Shown here one piece after another: positions 33,259 through 44,999 of a stretch of DNA of 64,000 bases. Source of the DNA: Haemaphysalis longicornis (Eukaryota; Arthropoda; Arachnida; Ixodida; Ixodidae); contig CM023456.1 of the NCBI GenBank assembly GCA_013339765.2, positions 89,168,797-89,232,796 of the forward strand, written 5' to 3'. How positions within the stretch are numbered: the stretch's first letter is position 1; each line of letters begins with the position of its first letter. A program made the translations under genes and the position numbers. The notes beneath the pieces were generated by a model, which saw nothing but the letters and a program-made list of their open reading frames with translations, made no database searches and was not told where the DNA came from.

Positions 33259-33445
33259 TGAGAGTGAGTGAGTGAGAGTGGGAGTGAGAGTGAGAGTGAG
33301 AGTGAGAGTGTGAGTGTGAGTGTGAGTGTAAGTGTGAGTGTGAGTGAGAGTGAGAGTGTGAGTGTGAGTGAGTGTGAGTGAGTGAGTGAGTGAGTGAGTG
33401 AGTGAGTGAGTGAGTGAGCGAGTGAGTGAGCGTGTGAGTGTGTAC
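29538..33445 (+). repeat. 3.9-kb GAGTGA-type simple-sequence array
   Basis: Nearly the whole stretch consists of TGAGAG, TGAGTG and TGTGAG hexamer variants with occasional ACG, TAAG or AGTC variants. The top strand contains only G, A and T with rare C, an extreme strand skew over almost 4 kb. Internal higher-order structure exists; for example, an identical ~83-bp block recurs 94 bp apart at about 31764 and 31857. Six-base periodicity keeps the bottom strand free of stops for over 500 codons, which is not evidence of a gene. Confidence 0.95.
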
Positions 33446-33451
33446 CTTTTG

Positions 33452-34510
33452 CTGTATACCTTTTGCTATATCCTCAAAATTATAACCAGAAAGCATTTTT
33501 ATATTTTTCCCACGCGATCCCCCTCGACGAGACCTTTATTTTGATACCCCACACACCCTAGCAGGGTCATATGGAATTCATGCCAGTCAAAATAACCATG
33601 ACTCTCACGACTGTAACCAGGACGCATTATTTAGGTGCCCGACGTGATTCCCCTCACTGGAACCTTCAGTTTGACGCCCCACATGCTTCAGCGGCCTCAC
33701 CTTGAATTTAACCCAATCTGTGACTCATAATGACTATCTCATGATTCGAACTACGAAGGCTTTTTTATTTGTACCAGGTGATTCCCCTCGTAAAGACCGT
33801 AAATTTGATACCCTACATGCCCTAGCGGGGTAAATTCGAATTTTACCCCAATATAAGACTCGCCATGACAATCTAATGGTTATAACCAGGAAGCATTTTT
33901 GTATTTCTACAACGTGATTCCACTCATCAAGACCATTAATTTGATACCCATCACATCATAGCAGAATCAATTTGATTGTTAAACCAATCAATGACTAACC
34001 ATGACTATCTAATGATACAGCCCTACCACACTTTTGTCCCACGTGATTTCCCTAATCGGAACGTTAAATTTGATACCCCGGATACCCAGTGGCATCATTG
34101 TGAATTTTAACCTAATTTATGACCCATTTTGACTATGTCATGATAATAATCAGGAAGCACGTGTTTATACTCATCGAGACCTTTAATTTGATACGCCACA
34201 CGCCCTAGCGTCATGAACTTGAATTTTAACCGAATCTATGACTTACCATGACTACGTCGTGATATATCCATAACTCATTTTCGTCCCGAATGATTCCCCA
34301 CATCGAGACCTTGAATTTGATTCCCCACATGTCCTTGCAGCGTCATTTTGAATTTTAACCCAATCTACGACTCATTATGACTGCCTGATGACTACAATCA
34401 GGAAGCATTTTTTTATTTACCCCGCTTGATTCCGTTAATCCAGACCTTTCATTTGATACCTTACACGCCTTCGCCTCATCAGTTTCACTTCTCACCCAAT
34501 ATAATGTGGT
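33452..34510 (+). repeat. Satellite of about eight ~130-bp units
   Basis: Each unit carries ACGTGATTCCCCTC, then a GAGACCTTTAATTTGATACC-like box, a CCCTAGCG.G box, TTGAATTTTAACCCAATC, and TGACTCA.CATGACTATCT with an AACCAGGAAGCATTTTT box. The GTGATTCC landmark falls near 33514, 33644, 33778, 33914, 34043, 34161, 34290 and 34425, so spacing is 118-136 bp. Copies diverge considerably, which points to an old array. It begins right after the GAGTGA array. Confidence 0.88.
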
Positions 34511-34514
34511 CATT

Positions 34515-34955
34515 ATTCTGTCTTAAGGGGCGCTGCCCAGTCAATTCCGCTAATTCATTTGAAACAGCAGAAAGGACAGCCCCCGCCCCGACTTCCCCCC
34601 GGCTCTCACTTCTTCCTTTGTGACCCCTAGTATATCAAGCCGTTAACAGTAGCAGGCGAACAACCAGCATGCCAGCGCCGCCGTGTGCTTTCCCACCACC
34701 CTTTCCCACGCTCTTAGTGGATCCGTCAGAAGGAAAAGTTACGACAACCCCTTTTTTATAACCCCACCAGACAATTATCACTCACGCAGCAAGGTATACA
34801 GCAAGTGCTTATGGCCATGAAATAAAATCAAACACCCCCTCCCTCCCAACCGATTATGCAGATCGCGATTGGTGCCGTACCCGCAGGTAACCTGAATTCC
34901 GAGCCCACAGTGACGCATGAAACTTAACAGGCAACCATAGCTGCCTGCTAGGCTA
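34515..34955. other. Unique spacer between satellite arrays
   Basis: No repeats or genes recognised. It is C-rich on the top strand in places (runs such as CCCCGACTTCCCCCC at about 34583). Confidence 0.5.
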
Positions 34956-34958
34956 CTC

Positions 34959-35365
34959 ATATGTACTCAAACTCAAAATTTACTCAAAACTCCTATGTAC
35001 TCAGAATTCAAAATGTACTCAAAACTCAATATGTAATCAAACTCAAAATGTACTCAAACTCAAAATGTACTCAGAACTCAAAATGTACTCAAACTAAAAA
35101 TGGACTCAAACTCAAAATCTACTCAGAACTCAAAATGGACTCAAACTCAAAATGTACTCACAACTCAAAATGGACTCAAACTCAAAATGTACTCAGAACT
35201 CAAAATGGACTCAGAATTCACTAGGTCTCAGGCGTACTCAAACTCAATCGGACTCAAACTCAGTCGGGATCACTCGGCTCAAACTCACTCAAGCTCAAAC
35301 TCACCATGCCACACTAGCCTCGCGCTCACTCAAACTCAAACTCACGTGTGAGCTTGAGTCCAAAT
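34959..35365 (+). repeat. ACTCAAAATGT minisatellite, right array with strand flip
   Basis: The same unit family as 29284-29535 runs to about 35225, decays into ACTCAAACTCA variants to about 35345, then turns into TGAGCTTGAGT and TGAGTCTGAGTG forms. The turn is a small palindrome around CTCACGTGTGAG at about 35341-35352. The array therefore changes strand at its end. Confidence 0.88.
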
Positions 35366-35369
35366 GAGT

Positions 35370-38300
35370 CTGAGTGAATGGACTCATGAGGGAGTTCGCC
35401 GACCTCTGCCTCAGGGCAAGGACCTTCTTCAAGCTGCGGCATTGCAGCTTTTTGCTCTTGCCTAATCATTCCTGTCGTTCTTCGTTAAAGAATGCTGAAA
35501 TAACATGATGTCTGTTGGAAAGGTTTTGCCAATCGCACTTTTTCTTGAGAATTTGTTAAACGTTTGACCAGACGGATGAATCAAGACACAGACAGAGGCA
35601 GAAATTTCCATGCTCAACTAGGCAAAGAAAAATATCATCCCTAAAGAATTGCTTTTGTGCACCCAAGTCACATCCACATCACTAGCGTACACACCCTATT
35701 TTCAAATGTATCATTGCTTTCAGTAACGTATAGCCACACACAAGCCTCGACAACTTGTGTGCTTCGTGACCGCGGTATTCATGTCTTTCCTGTCTTCTGA
35801 CACTTTGTTGTGACGGTTGGTCTTCGTGTCTCTCTTGACCATGTACGTTTTGAAAATGCACACTCACCACTTCGGTTGGCATGGGTGGCCGGAGATGTCT
35901 TCAAATTTCATAACAGCCTTTAGAACAGTCACTTCCGTGAGGATGTCACTTCAAACCTAGAGTACGAGGCTCTCAAGTGCCATCCGCAGAATATAAAGGA
36001 TACTTACCACAGGACGAATACACTCGTGCTTGTTTTCCGTTTCTGTTGTTTTTTTCGGAGCCCATATTTTCGTTTGGTTATCCTAGAACAAATAAATTAG
36101 GTTGGGAAGCTTGCTTTTTTAAATTTTGGTGAATCGCAGCAAGAACCCAGCACCGGAAAGAGAGCTGGAGGAGGCTGCGTGCATTCCTGCTCTCAAGACA
36201 ATGTGAAAAAATCGAGGGTGCTTCAGTGTTGATAAACATGTAAAGGAAGAGGGCGGGGGGGGGCTCCTATTGTGGCTTTTACTGGGACCTCCACTCGTTG
36301 TATGCGACCCACACTGTCGTTTCCCGACGTAAAGTGCTTTGAAACCATAATCATCCGAGCCCTGAAAGGCGGCAGCTCTCTTCGCAGAAAATGTAAAAAA
36401 AACGGTAACAAGGAACTGCTTGAGTAAAAATACGAGCGAAGTAGCAAAAAAAGTTCTTCATCTCCACGCGTGGTGATTTCCCGTGTCTGTCGCGGATGCG
36501 AATAAATATTATGGATTATTTGCTTTTCTCAGCTCGCTCCCACTAAAACTACTGCATGAATTAAAAGGACAATCACAATTGGTATTTAAAGTGTAGTGTA
36601 TTTCACTCGTAGTATCAAAAAAATATTTTTATCTATTATACCAGCAGTACTGAACGGCCAGATGATTATATCGAAAACCAGGTTATCTTTGCGGAGCCGG
36701 AAATGTAAAAAGAGGTATTTTTGTTTTCTGCCTCCATCGGAACGCTTTCCGGCGTGCTTAGAATTTTAGCAACGTCATCTAATTCAGCAGCTCAACGCCT
36801 TATCCACAGAGTAGAGCCACGTTCGGAAACAGGCGCAACTGGTCAGAGGTCACCGATGGCCGCACATACCCGAAACTGCGACGCAAGGACATGGACAACA
36901 AGCCTACATCTGCGGTAGACACTCACCCTATGGCTTTCCCCCTTGAGGTTGCAGACATCTTTGTTAGTGCCTAAACTCATGCTCTAATTGCTGGACAATC
37001 GCTTCAGGGCTTTGTTCGTTGTAGTGTTGAGATAATGCTTGGTCTTTAATTGCATTCGTGGCCCTTTTATTGAGGCAAAGTCTTCCGTTTCCTTTTCACA
37101 GTACAGCTGAGGTGCGAACATGCACCATGGTGGCTATAATAGAGCAGCCAAGGTTGAGGCAATACCCTAGCAGAACCACCTCCATATTGTCGCAACCATA
37201 GTCAGGCCCATGTATTTGGAAGTGTGCACTGTTTTCTCAGCAAACTGTGTTTTTTTTTTTCAAAACACAGAGCTGTAGTTTTGAACTGTTTGGGGGAGGA
37301 GGGGCGTTGGCAGGGCACTATACGATTTTTTGCTGGGAAATGTGACGCCTACTGGATTTTTCGCTCCAGATACCGTCCGAACACGATATCCTTTGCCGCC
37401 CCTTCAACGCCACACCCTGTCGTCTTTTTTGCTCCACCCTTCGCGCTCTTCACTTTGAATGATAATACAATGATGGTCGAATTACATTCCACTTTCTAGT
37501 TTTTGCATTGCTCGCGTGCTAATTGTTCGGGCAGCGGCAATATTTTTCATTTCTGTTTTGCGCAAGAGAGAGTTCTAGGCTCACTGAGCGATTTTTCGTG
37601 GACGCTAGCCATCCGCCGTCCGCCTCCTCATCAGCCAACCGCGAAAGCACGCCGTCCCCGCCAACCGGAAATGGCCCCGTGGCTGCGCCTCAAGGCAGCG
37701 CCCGCCGGAAGGCGAAATGAGGCGCAGCGGCATTGAGCGTGCGAAGGAGAAGGCATGGTGGCAGGCATACAGTTTCCTAGTAATATAGCCTAGAGGGAAA
37801 TCCGCTGCAGCAGTCGTGTGCCGCCTCGGGCGTCCCCGTAGCAGCTTGTAATTTTCTTCTACTACTTATCTTGCCTAGCCACTAGAATTCTTTTCACTGC
37901 TGAATTCAAGATTGACAAAGAAGTTGGAACATCTTTTTTGGTCGTATATATGAAGTTTCCAAATAATACCTCGTCAATACATCTCTCGGAGCTTTAATTT
38001 TTGATTTCTGAACAACAATAAATATTATTTCAAGATAGTAATTGGTTTTATGCAACCGCATACAACCTTTCAGCCTGTTCAAGAGCAGTGCCAATGACAA
38101 ATGGAAGTTTCCTACGTGGTACATGACGAGCGCTTTCTAACCCACGGCTCGCCTCGGCATTGACGGCAGATTTCTCTCTAGATGTATATTAGTATGAAAC
38201 TATTTAGGTAGGCTCGCTGCAATTGATACCACTGGAGGACAAAAGGAAAGGCACATGACTTCAGCGTGCCTCGCACCTGTGGATTTATGGTCGTTGGGTC

Positions 38301-38380
38301 CCACGGTTCTCGGCATACTGAATTGCCATGCAGGAGCAGGTTCCCGAAACCACTGCCATAAAACGTCGAAGTCTTACCGG
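35370..38380. other. Intergenic DNA, nothing recognised
   Basis: A GC-rich patch with Pro/Arg-rich frames lies at 37.5-37.75 kb but has no recognisable domain. Other frames stay below about 90 codons. Confidence 0.45.
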
Positions 38381-38382
38381 GA

Positions 38383-38403
38383 TTAGAGTTACTGTATATG
38401 CTC
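38383..38403 (+). repeat. 21-bp inverted pair, left copy
   Basis: AGAGTTACTGTATATGCT with short extensions. Its exact reverse complement is at 39786-39806. Confidence 0.8.
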
Positions 38404-38404
38404 C

Positions 38405-39440
38405 CTCTGCGCATAGGTTCCCAATTATGCCCGCAAGCATGCAAAACGCAGAAGGAAAGCCACCCGTCGTGGTTTCAAGAGCTGTGCGCTCCACAGCGAG
38501 GGTTGCGCGAGCGCGCTCGGACGTGGCTACTTTTTTTAAAAATGAACTGTGCAATATAAATGGTATCTTATTGTGCAACTGGTGTGCAAGACCACGTCGT
38601 TCACTGTTTAGGTTTAAGCAGTGGCGAGTAGTTAGTACATGTGCTGGTCTCGATATGCTTTGGCTGTTTTGAGACGCAGTTCCGCAGCGAAAGGCAGTCG
38701 CATGAGTGGGGGCCTTGAAATAAATATTGGTGCCCTCCCCGCAACATAATAACCAGAAATAACTAAGTTAGGTTGCTCACTGTAGTATTGGTCGATCACG
38801 CGCCTGGGCTTAACACCAGATGTGACTTAAAGAACTTGGATATGAATCGTACCCCAAGTGCTTTTGCCGCATGGAACATTAGGTCTGCACACCTAATGGA
38901 CACAAATTAAAGTTTGGAGACATTTCTGTGAAATATTTATATCTTGGTTGTAACGTGCGCACATGAAAGCAATTGCATTCAGGCAATTGGGTTACTAGCA
39001 TGAATTTTTTGGACCAAGCGAGCAGTCTATGCGCAAGGCCACAGAAGCGGTATCTCGGTAAATAATAGGATGAAATAAAGATTATACCGGCCAGTCGTTT
39101 TCAACGGTGAATACGTGCTGCTTCTGGTTGAATGGCATGGCAGGGGCATATATAGTAAGTACCATAACAGCAATGAACGTTAAGCCTGTAACTCTCATCG
39201 TGCACAGAAGAGGGCCTTACAGTCAACTTTTATCATCTTTCTTAGCTTCCTTTAAAAGTGGAGCCGTCACCATATATGGATAGTTCATACGTTCAACTAG
39301 CAGCTAATGGAAAGAAACATACTATGGCCCATACCCAGCAGCCATTGAAGGCGCCGGCGGACATTGGATTCCCGTATGGCACCGAGAGTAAAGCCTTCCC
39401 GCCACTTCACGCACTGTTTCTACAATTCGGCGTCCATAAC
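38405..39440. other. Intergenic DNA between the inverted pair, nothing recognised
   Basis: Short frames at about 38.3-38.7 and 39.26-39.57 kb have no recognised motif. Confidence 0.4.
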
Positions 39441-39445
39441 TCCTG

Positions 39446-39489
39446 CATTGCGGCAAATCAGCGACTCGCATCGCTGATTTGCCGCAATG
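39446..39489. repeat. Perfect 19-bp hairpin
   Basis: CATTGCGGCAAATCAGCGA (39446-39464) and its exact reverse complement (39471-39489) flank a 6-nt loop. The perfect match suggests recent origin or constraint. It could be a foldback element or a small-RNA-like hairpin. Confidence 0.9.
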
Positions 39490-39785
39490 ATCACATAACA
39501 AATATACCAGGCAAGCGTGAGAAAATCCAAGAAGGGCATTTACACAAGCGCGTAATTACAGTATAAACGGTACTACCATGTTATGGTTAGTTTCTGCGCA
39601 TGCGGAGTTTCAACAGCGAAAAAGTACAGAAGCGGCCGACAGCTGCACAGAGAGTGCCGCAGCGGCGTTGTGGACGCAAAAAGGGGCTTCCAGCGGCGCG
39701 TGTATGCTGTTGATGCACGTGACGGCGTCACGCGAATGCGGTTGGGAGGGGCGGGTGAAAATCAAAGGTGCAACTCTCCTACCGC

Positions 39786-39806
39786 GAGCATATACAGTAA
39801 CTCTAA
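39786..39806 (-). repeat. 21-bp inverted pair, right copy
   Basis: Exact reverse complement of 38383-38403, 1.4 kb away. Flanks show only weak similarity, so these look like two copies of a family motif more than the ends of one element. Confidence 0.8.
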
Positions 39807-39809
39807 CTG

Positions 39810-42800
39810 GGTTGAGAGCGGTCCGATCAGAGTGCGCGCCCTGGGATGGAAGTCTATATCACCGGCGTGCTTCCTATAGGGCCGTAGACTACGCACGGCG
39901 CGAGTGGCAGCGCCGATGGCGCGCAAATCCCCAGTTTCTTGAGTGAGACGCCCGAATCATAATTCAGTCGCTTTGACAAAATTCAACCTTGTGGCAAAGC
40001 CTGCTTTCCGGTAAATGCTTTCAGCGTCACTACCCAATGTTGGCACCTAAAACAAAACTGAAATTACCAGCAAGAACGACTCTATTGTGCGAGTTTCTAC
40101 TACGTGTTTGTTCTGTGCACCTTTGTCTGCGCCCATTTCTGCTGGTCATCCTCCATCACAAAGTGTAAGGGCGCTAAATTTCTTTCTGTTCTGCATGAAA
40201 CCCCACAAGACGACATCTGTTTTTACTGTATCTTTTCATCTCGCCCCTGGTTTTCACCATTTTTACGCGTAGTTCCTTGCAACTGCTATTGCAAAAACCA
40301 TACCAACCTGTATTCTAAATAAAATTCCGCGTGTACACCGGCTTTGTGCATCCATTTCCCGTCAAATATATTGAAGGGTTCCTTCTCTCACAATAACTCT
40401 GGCATCCATGAGCCATGGCTGCAGCTCTAAAAGTTTGAAACGGATCTGGTTATATATACTCTCTTTTCAAACGTTCTTTCGTTTTTCCTTGGCTGATGAA
40501 TCGAGTGGCAGACAGGATGAGGCACCGAAATTTTGAATTCAGTTAGCTTCTAAAACACTATTGCCTTCAAAATACTGCTCATTTGGCTCTTGCAGAAGCG
40601 AAGTTGGGTCGTCTGCTACAGTTCAACATCGTCAGGCACACGCTCTGAAACACGCCCTGATTATCACCCCACGATGCTTCGGGAGCGCCCCAACGGGCCA
40701 TGCTGTTTCCGGGAGCTAACGGGCCCACCTGTTGGCTCAAGAAGAGCTCACTGCTTCTCCTGACACCCTGTATATATACCTGAGCACTTAATTACGCGCG
40801 TTCCCCTGATTACGTCTCCATGCGAAAATTCCTTATAATTATAGGGCAGAAAAAACATGCATGATTGCGATCCAGAAACGCCGCCGGTGGACCAAACAAT
40901 ATTAGACGCGCGAATCACAGTTGTGCTCCCGTAATTTGAGCAAATAAAGGTTTAATTGCTCGAAAGCAGATTTAAACTACGAAAGAAATAGACAGGGCAT
41001 GTCAAAAGCAGCTATTGGAAGTCCCGCTACACGTATTGTCGGGGTAGAAAGAAATCTAGCATGAGCTTCCTCTAGGATATTCTTTAGCAATCAATGGTTT
41101 CATACTCAATAATTCTATAACGTCTTTGTATGCGTAAATCACGCGCTTCTTCCTGCTTGATTAATTGCGGAGTCACTCGTGTGCCTCCTGTGTTGATAAT
41201 TGGACCATTACGAAATTTTGTTTTATGATCTCAGACAGAGGCAGGGCGGTTAACTCCAGGAGTTGGAAACTTTCATCTGTTATAGATGATTCAACGCTAT
41301 TCGAGCTCGCAAAGATGGTTGGGAAGCGAAGCTGTAATATCCGCCTATATCTACAGTATTGGGAGCGATCATGCCGATGACTATTGAATTGTCAAAAATG
41401 GTGAGTGGCATAGCCGTCTCGCTGCGCGCATTACGACATGTGGACCGGAGAAGGTAGCCTGCATGATCAGGACGAAGGTGAGAACCGATCATAGGCTCCA
41501 CGAATAAATTGAAATTATCCATCCAGGGAGACCTTCCTGTATTTTAAGTACGCTCACTTAAGGTTGTGTGCCCGAGCAGGATGGTACATTGTTCTGTTGG
41601 TGGCGTTTCCCGCTTCGCGCGAACAACAATGTATCTTGTCTGCCGCTTACGGTTGGCCTTTCTATAAGCAATGCCTTAAGAAGCACTTTTTTCCGCGAGC
41701 CGGAGTTTTTCAAAACCCCGCCGCTGTTCCCCCCTTGCTCATTGTGCGCATGCTGCACATAGCCACACGTCACCTCACGCCCTCCGCAACACATACTCAA
41801 CCCTGCCGAACTACGTTCATCCGGTGCTTTCGCACAGGCTCCACGAACAAGGAAGCGACCATTCTTATTTCCGAAGAAGTCCAATTCATCATCCCGAGCA
41901 CGTGGATTGCTGGCAGTTCGCATGAGCTTATGATGCATCACACGCTACCAGAGAAGAATGCTTGCTTTTACACGCGTAGCGCTGGGTGTTTTCGCCCCCC
42001 TCCCCCTCGCACACCAACGTTCCAAGTGACATTACCCACATATAGCTCCGCTGGAAAAACCTAGCTAGCCTACTTCAAGCCTGCGGCCGATAATGGCAAT
42101 CGCACCAATTCCCTACCTGGGTGTAGGTGAACAATGCACCTGTTGTGTGGCGAGGACGCGTGGTGAAACTTTAGAGTCGGTAATTCAACTCGTGCTTACG
42201 CTGGTTGGGCATTGGGCTTATGTTGTCGTTTTTACCTTGTATAAAAAAACTCTTCAGCATAGGATCCCGCTTTCAACTGTATTGGCAAGGCGCCGCTGCT
42301 AGAAAAGTTTCCTGAAAGGACCATTAAGTCATTTGCCGAGTAAATGTCTGTTTTAAGGATTTAGCCGTTCTTGCGATTCAGGATGACGGGATGAGGTGAC
42401 TTGTGCGCGAATCGTAGGTTGTAGAATAAGCACTTATGGTAATGATCGCTGGCAGAAAAAAAAAGAACACGCCGCCAAATAGCGTTTTAGAACGCGTGAG
42501 GTCTAGGGATAAACCCTTCCCTTTGAATTTGGTTAGAAGGGGGAATGATTTTCACATTTTCACCAAAATCCTAAACCTACCATAGTTCTTCTTGTTTTCG
42601 CAAAAAAATAGCAATCAGTGGTGTTTCTTCTCTAAAGCTATTCGCTTTAAAATTCGCTTCTGCACAATCTTTTTTGTGCTCCGATTTCACTACTGAATTA
42701 GAAACAATCTTGTCGGGCTAAGTTTTGGGACCGAAAATTCATTTATTGGTATCACTGTGTGATCTGGACATTTTTATTCTAAGACACAATTTAGTTAAGT

Positions 42801-43730
42801 AAATTGTGTCATTTCTTGTGTATCTGTACCTGTTCCTTCTTCAGCCAAATTATTGTTCTAAGTATTGTAAAATAAAAAAATGAATAAATAATTTATAAAA
42901 TACATATAAGAGCGGCGTGTAGAGCCTCAAAATCGCGAACAATCCAGCACTCTATCACGTCACAACCCCTTTATCAACACTCATATGTCTCCTCTCTCCA
43001 GTAATGCACCCGTTGACCTCACAGATTTTCTCCGTGTGCAATAAAGACCATTCGTAGAGTTTCACCAGTATCAGTTTTATTTTGTTTCCTAATCGGAACA
43101 CCGCATTGGTGGCCGTGCTACAAGTGCTTAACTTGAAATTTGCTGTCAGAAAGAGCAACCTACGTCACGTGAAACAACAGGTACCTGTTTCCTTGACGCA
43201 TAAAACCAGTTATAAGTTCCTTACTGTTATCCACCTTGCGTAGCCATCTATCATGTCCGTATTACCCCTGTAAATTAGTACTCAAAATATTTGTATTGTT
43301 GTGCGCGTGTTACTTGTGTCCTCGAGGTTGACACATGGATAATAAAAAGTCGACATTCTTTTTTCTGAACCTTTTTATTGTTCCCCCATAGCACGTATGT
43401 AACACGTAACTCGTGGTTCAAAACGTACAACTCAGAGAAGCCAGTGCCAACGCCAAAATGTCACTGCGCCAACACAAATTCATTGTGTAACAACAGAGTC
43501 CATATCACCCTACAATCACGGAAAGCAGGTGCTCATAGTAATAAAAAAACAACAGCAACAGCTCAATAGAACATAGGGATGTCGGTTCGAACCCTTCAGG
43601 AACAGGGCAACAAAAACAACACCATCGTCATCGCCACCATTTCAAAACTCGACGAGTGAATTCGGTAAGAACACCTTCAAACATGATAGCACAAGCATCG
43701 CTTTCATGGTTGCTTCTATTATTGTCTTGC
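39810..43730. other. Intergenic DNA, nothing recognised
   Basis: The longest frame, at 41564-42064 on the plus strand, opens only from a non-ATG codon; from its first in-frame ATG (about 41749) it is some 105 codons. No domains are visible. There is an AT-rich stretch at about 42740-42910. Confidence 0.45.
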
Positions 43731-43734
43731 CTAT

Positions 43735-43825
43735 TTCCGCTTCGCGAATATTGATAACCTATCAGTACCTTGCCTATTTCCACTTTGCGAATATTGATTT
43801 ACATTTCCACTTCGCGAATATTGAT
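43735..43825. repeat. Three copies of TTCC(G/A)CTT(C/T)GCGAATATTGAT
   Basis: A near-identical ~20-bp word occurs at 43735, 43777 and 43805, separated by short unique bits. It leads directly into the hairpin at 43827. Confidence 0.8.
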
Positions 43826-43826
43826 G

Positions 43827-43861
43827 CTTTCGCCCATCTTTCGCGATAAGATGGGCGAAAG
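43827..43861. repeat. Perfect 14-bp hairpin
   Basis: CTTTCGCCCATCTT and AAGATGGGCGAAAG form a perfect stem around the 7-nt loop TCGCGAT. It adjoins the GCGAATATTGAT repeats. Confidence 0.9.
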
Positions 43862-43864
43862 AAC

Positions 43865-44955
43865 GGTTTGAAAGGGAGATTTGCCGGAATGGACCGGCTA
43901 TTTGCAGGAATAGACAACTTGACGAAACTTTGGCTGCGATAAGTTTTGTCAATTAAAGACAATATTTCTACGAGTAATAAATATAACCATCTACAGCTAC
44001 TAAAGGTTGGGGCTTCAGTTTTGGGGGCTTTAGTTTTTGTGAACAGACCGGAAAAAGGCAACTATTATCAGTAATTACGAAGCCGTTCTCTTTGCGTTAT
44101 GTGAATTTGAAATCAAGGCGATACTGAACCAGTCCGTCGTCTCCGAAATAATATTTCTGAGAGCAAGGCTTAAGCTTCATCCTATCAGCCGTTTCTAAAT
44201 AGCCGCAACCCGTGAAATTCGAACAGGTTGTAATCCTAACAAGAACTAAACTTCGCTGGCGTTTCATCATTTTATCAGGCAAAAAATATTTTTACTTGTT
44301 AGTAGGGTAACCTAACTTTGCGAAGGTGGCACACTGCAACTTCTTGGTGTTTCATAGCCTGCAAAAATTTCATGTTTCACGTTTTTGTTTAGGCTTTTAT
44401 TCTGTACGCTCTACGGATACTTCTTTTCTTTATAGCTTCCTGCAAACATTAAAAGAGCTCTCACTGGTTGTAATGTTGTGGAACTCTAACGAAATCAGTA
44501 GAGAATGTTTATCTGGTGAACTAGTAACAAAACATGAGTAATCCCAGTCTTTCGTCTTCAAAGCACGTTTCATTTGCGTTGGTGTTGCTCACCCGGCCTA
44601 TGATTGATCGATTGTGTATGTTTCTGTAACGGGACTATACACACAGCTGTGTAACCACTCATCCATTAGCCTTTATTTGGCCTCAGTATTTATAAAGAAA
44701 CAAAAGAATCATTAGGCCGACTAAAAAGGCGGAGGCATATTTAGGAAGTTGAATTTGAATATTCACTGCTTATTGTGACGCGCTTATTCATTCCCTTGCC
44801 CTTTTTAATTTACTCCAAACTCATGGTTGAGATAAAACTTTTGTTGATTCATGCGCGTGAGGTGCAAGTAAGGCATGCTAGCAAACTGCTAACTTTGCCC
44901 ACTTCCGGCACGTGAAAGCATGCTCAAAGCCACCGTCTGGAAAGCGGGAGCATTG
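43865..44955. other. Intergenic DNA, nothing recognised
   Basis: No open frame above about 75 codons and no repeat of note. Confidence 0.45.
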
Positions 44956-44960
44956 GAGTA

Positions 44961-44997
44961 GGGAAGTGGGGGTTAAGGGGAGGAGGGGGGGGGGGGG
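44961..44997 (+). promoter_or_regulatory. G-quadruplex-forming motif
   Basis: GGG, GGGGG, GGGG and a run of 13 G are separated by four-base loops, meeting the usual G3+N1-7 rule. No gene is recognised beside it, so any regulatory role is speculative. Confidence 0.5.
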
Positions 44998-44999
44998 TA

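Noticed and set aside
31895..33496. A 533-codon minus-strand frame of His-Ser/Leu-Thr repeats
   Set aside because: It is the six-base repeat read in a stop-free frame. Composition is dictated by TCACTC units and all frames behave alike, so there is no evidence of a gene.
35100..35367. Frames of Asn-Ser-Lys-Cys-Thr repeats in the right minisatellite
   Set aside because: Same artefact of tandem repetition.
41564..42064. A 166-codon plus-strand frame
   Set aside because: It opens from a non-ATG codon, the first in-frame ATG is near 41749, and no motif or promoter supports it.
43575..43600. A box-B-like GGTTCGAACCC suggesting a tRNA or SINE
   Set aside because: No box A lies at the right distance upstream and no acceptor pairing is seen.
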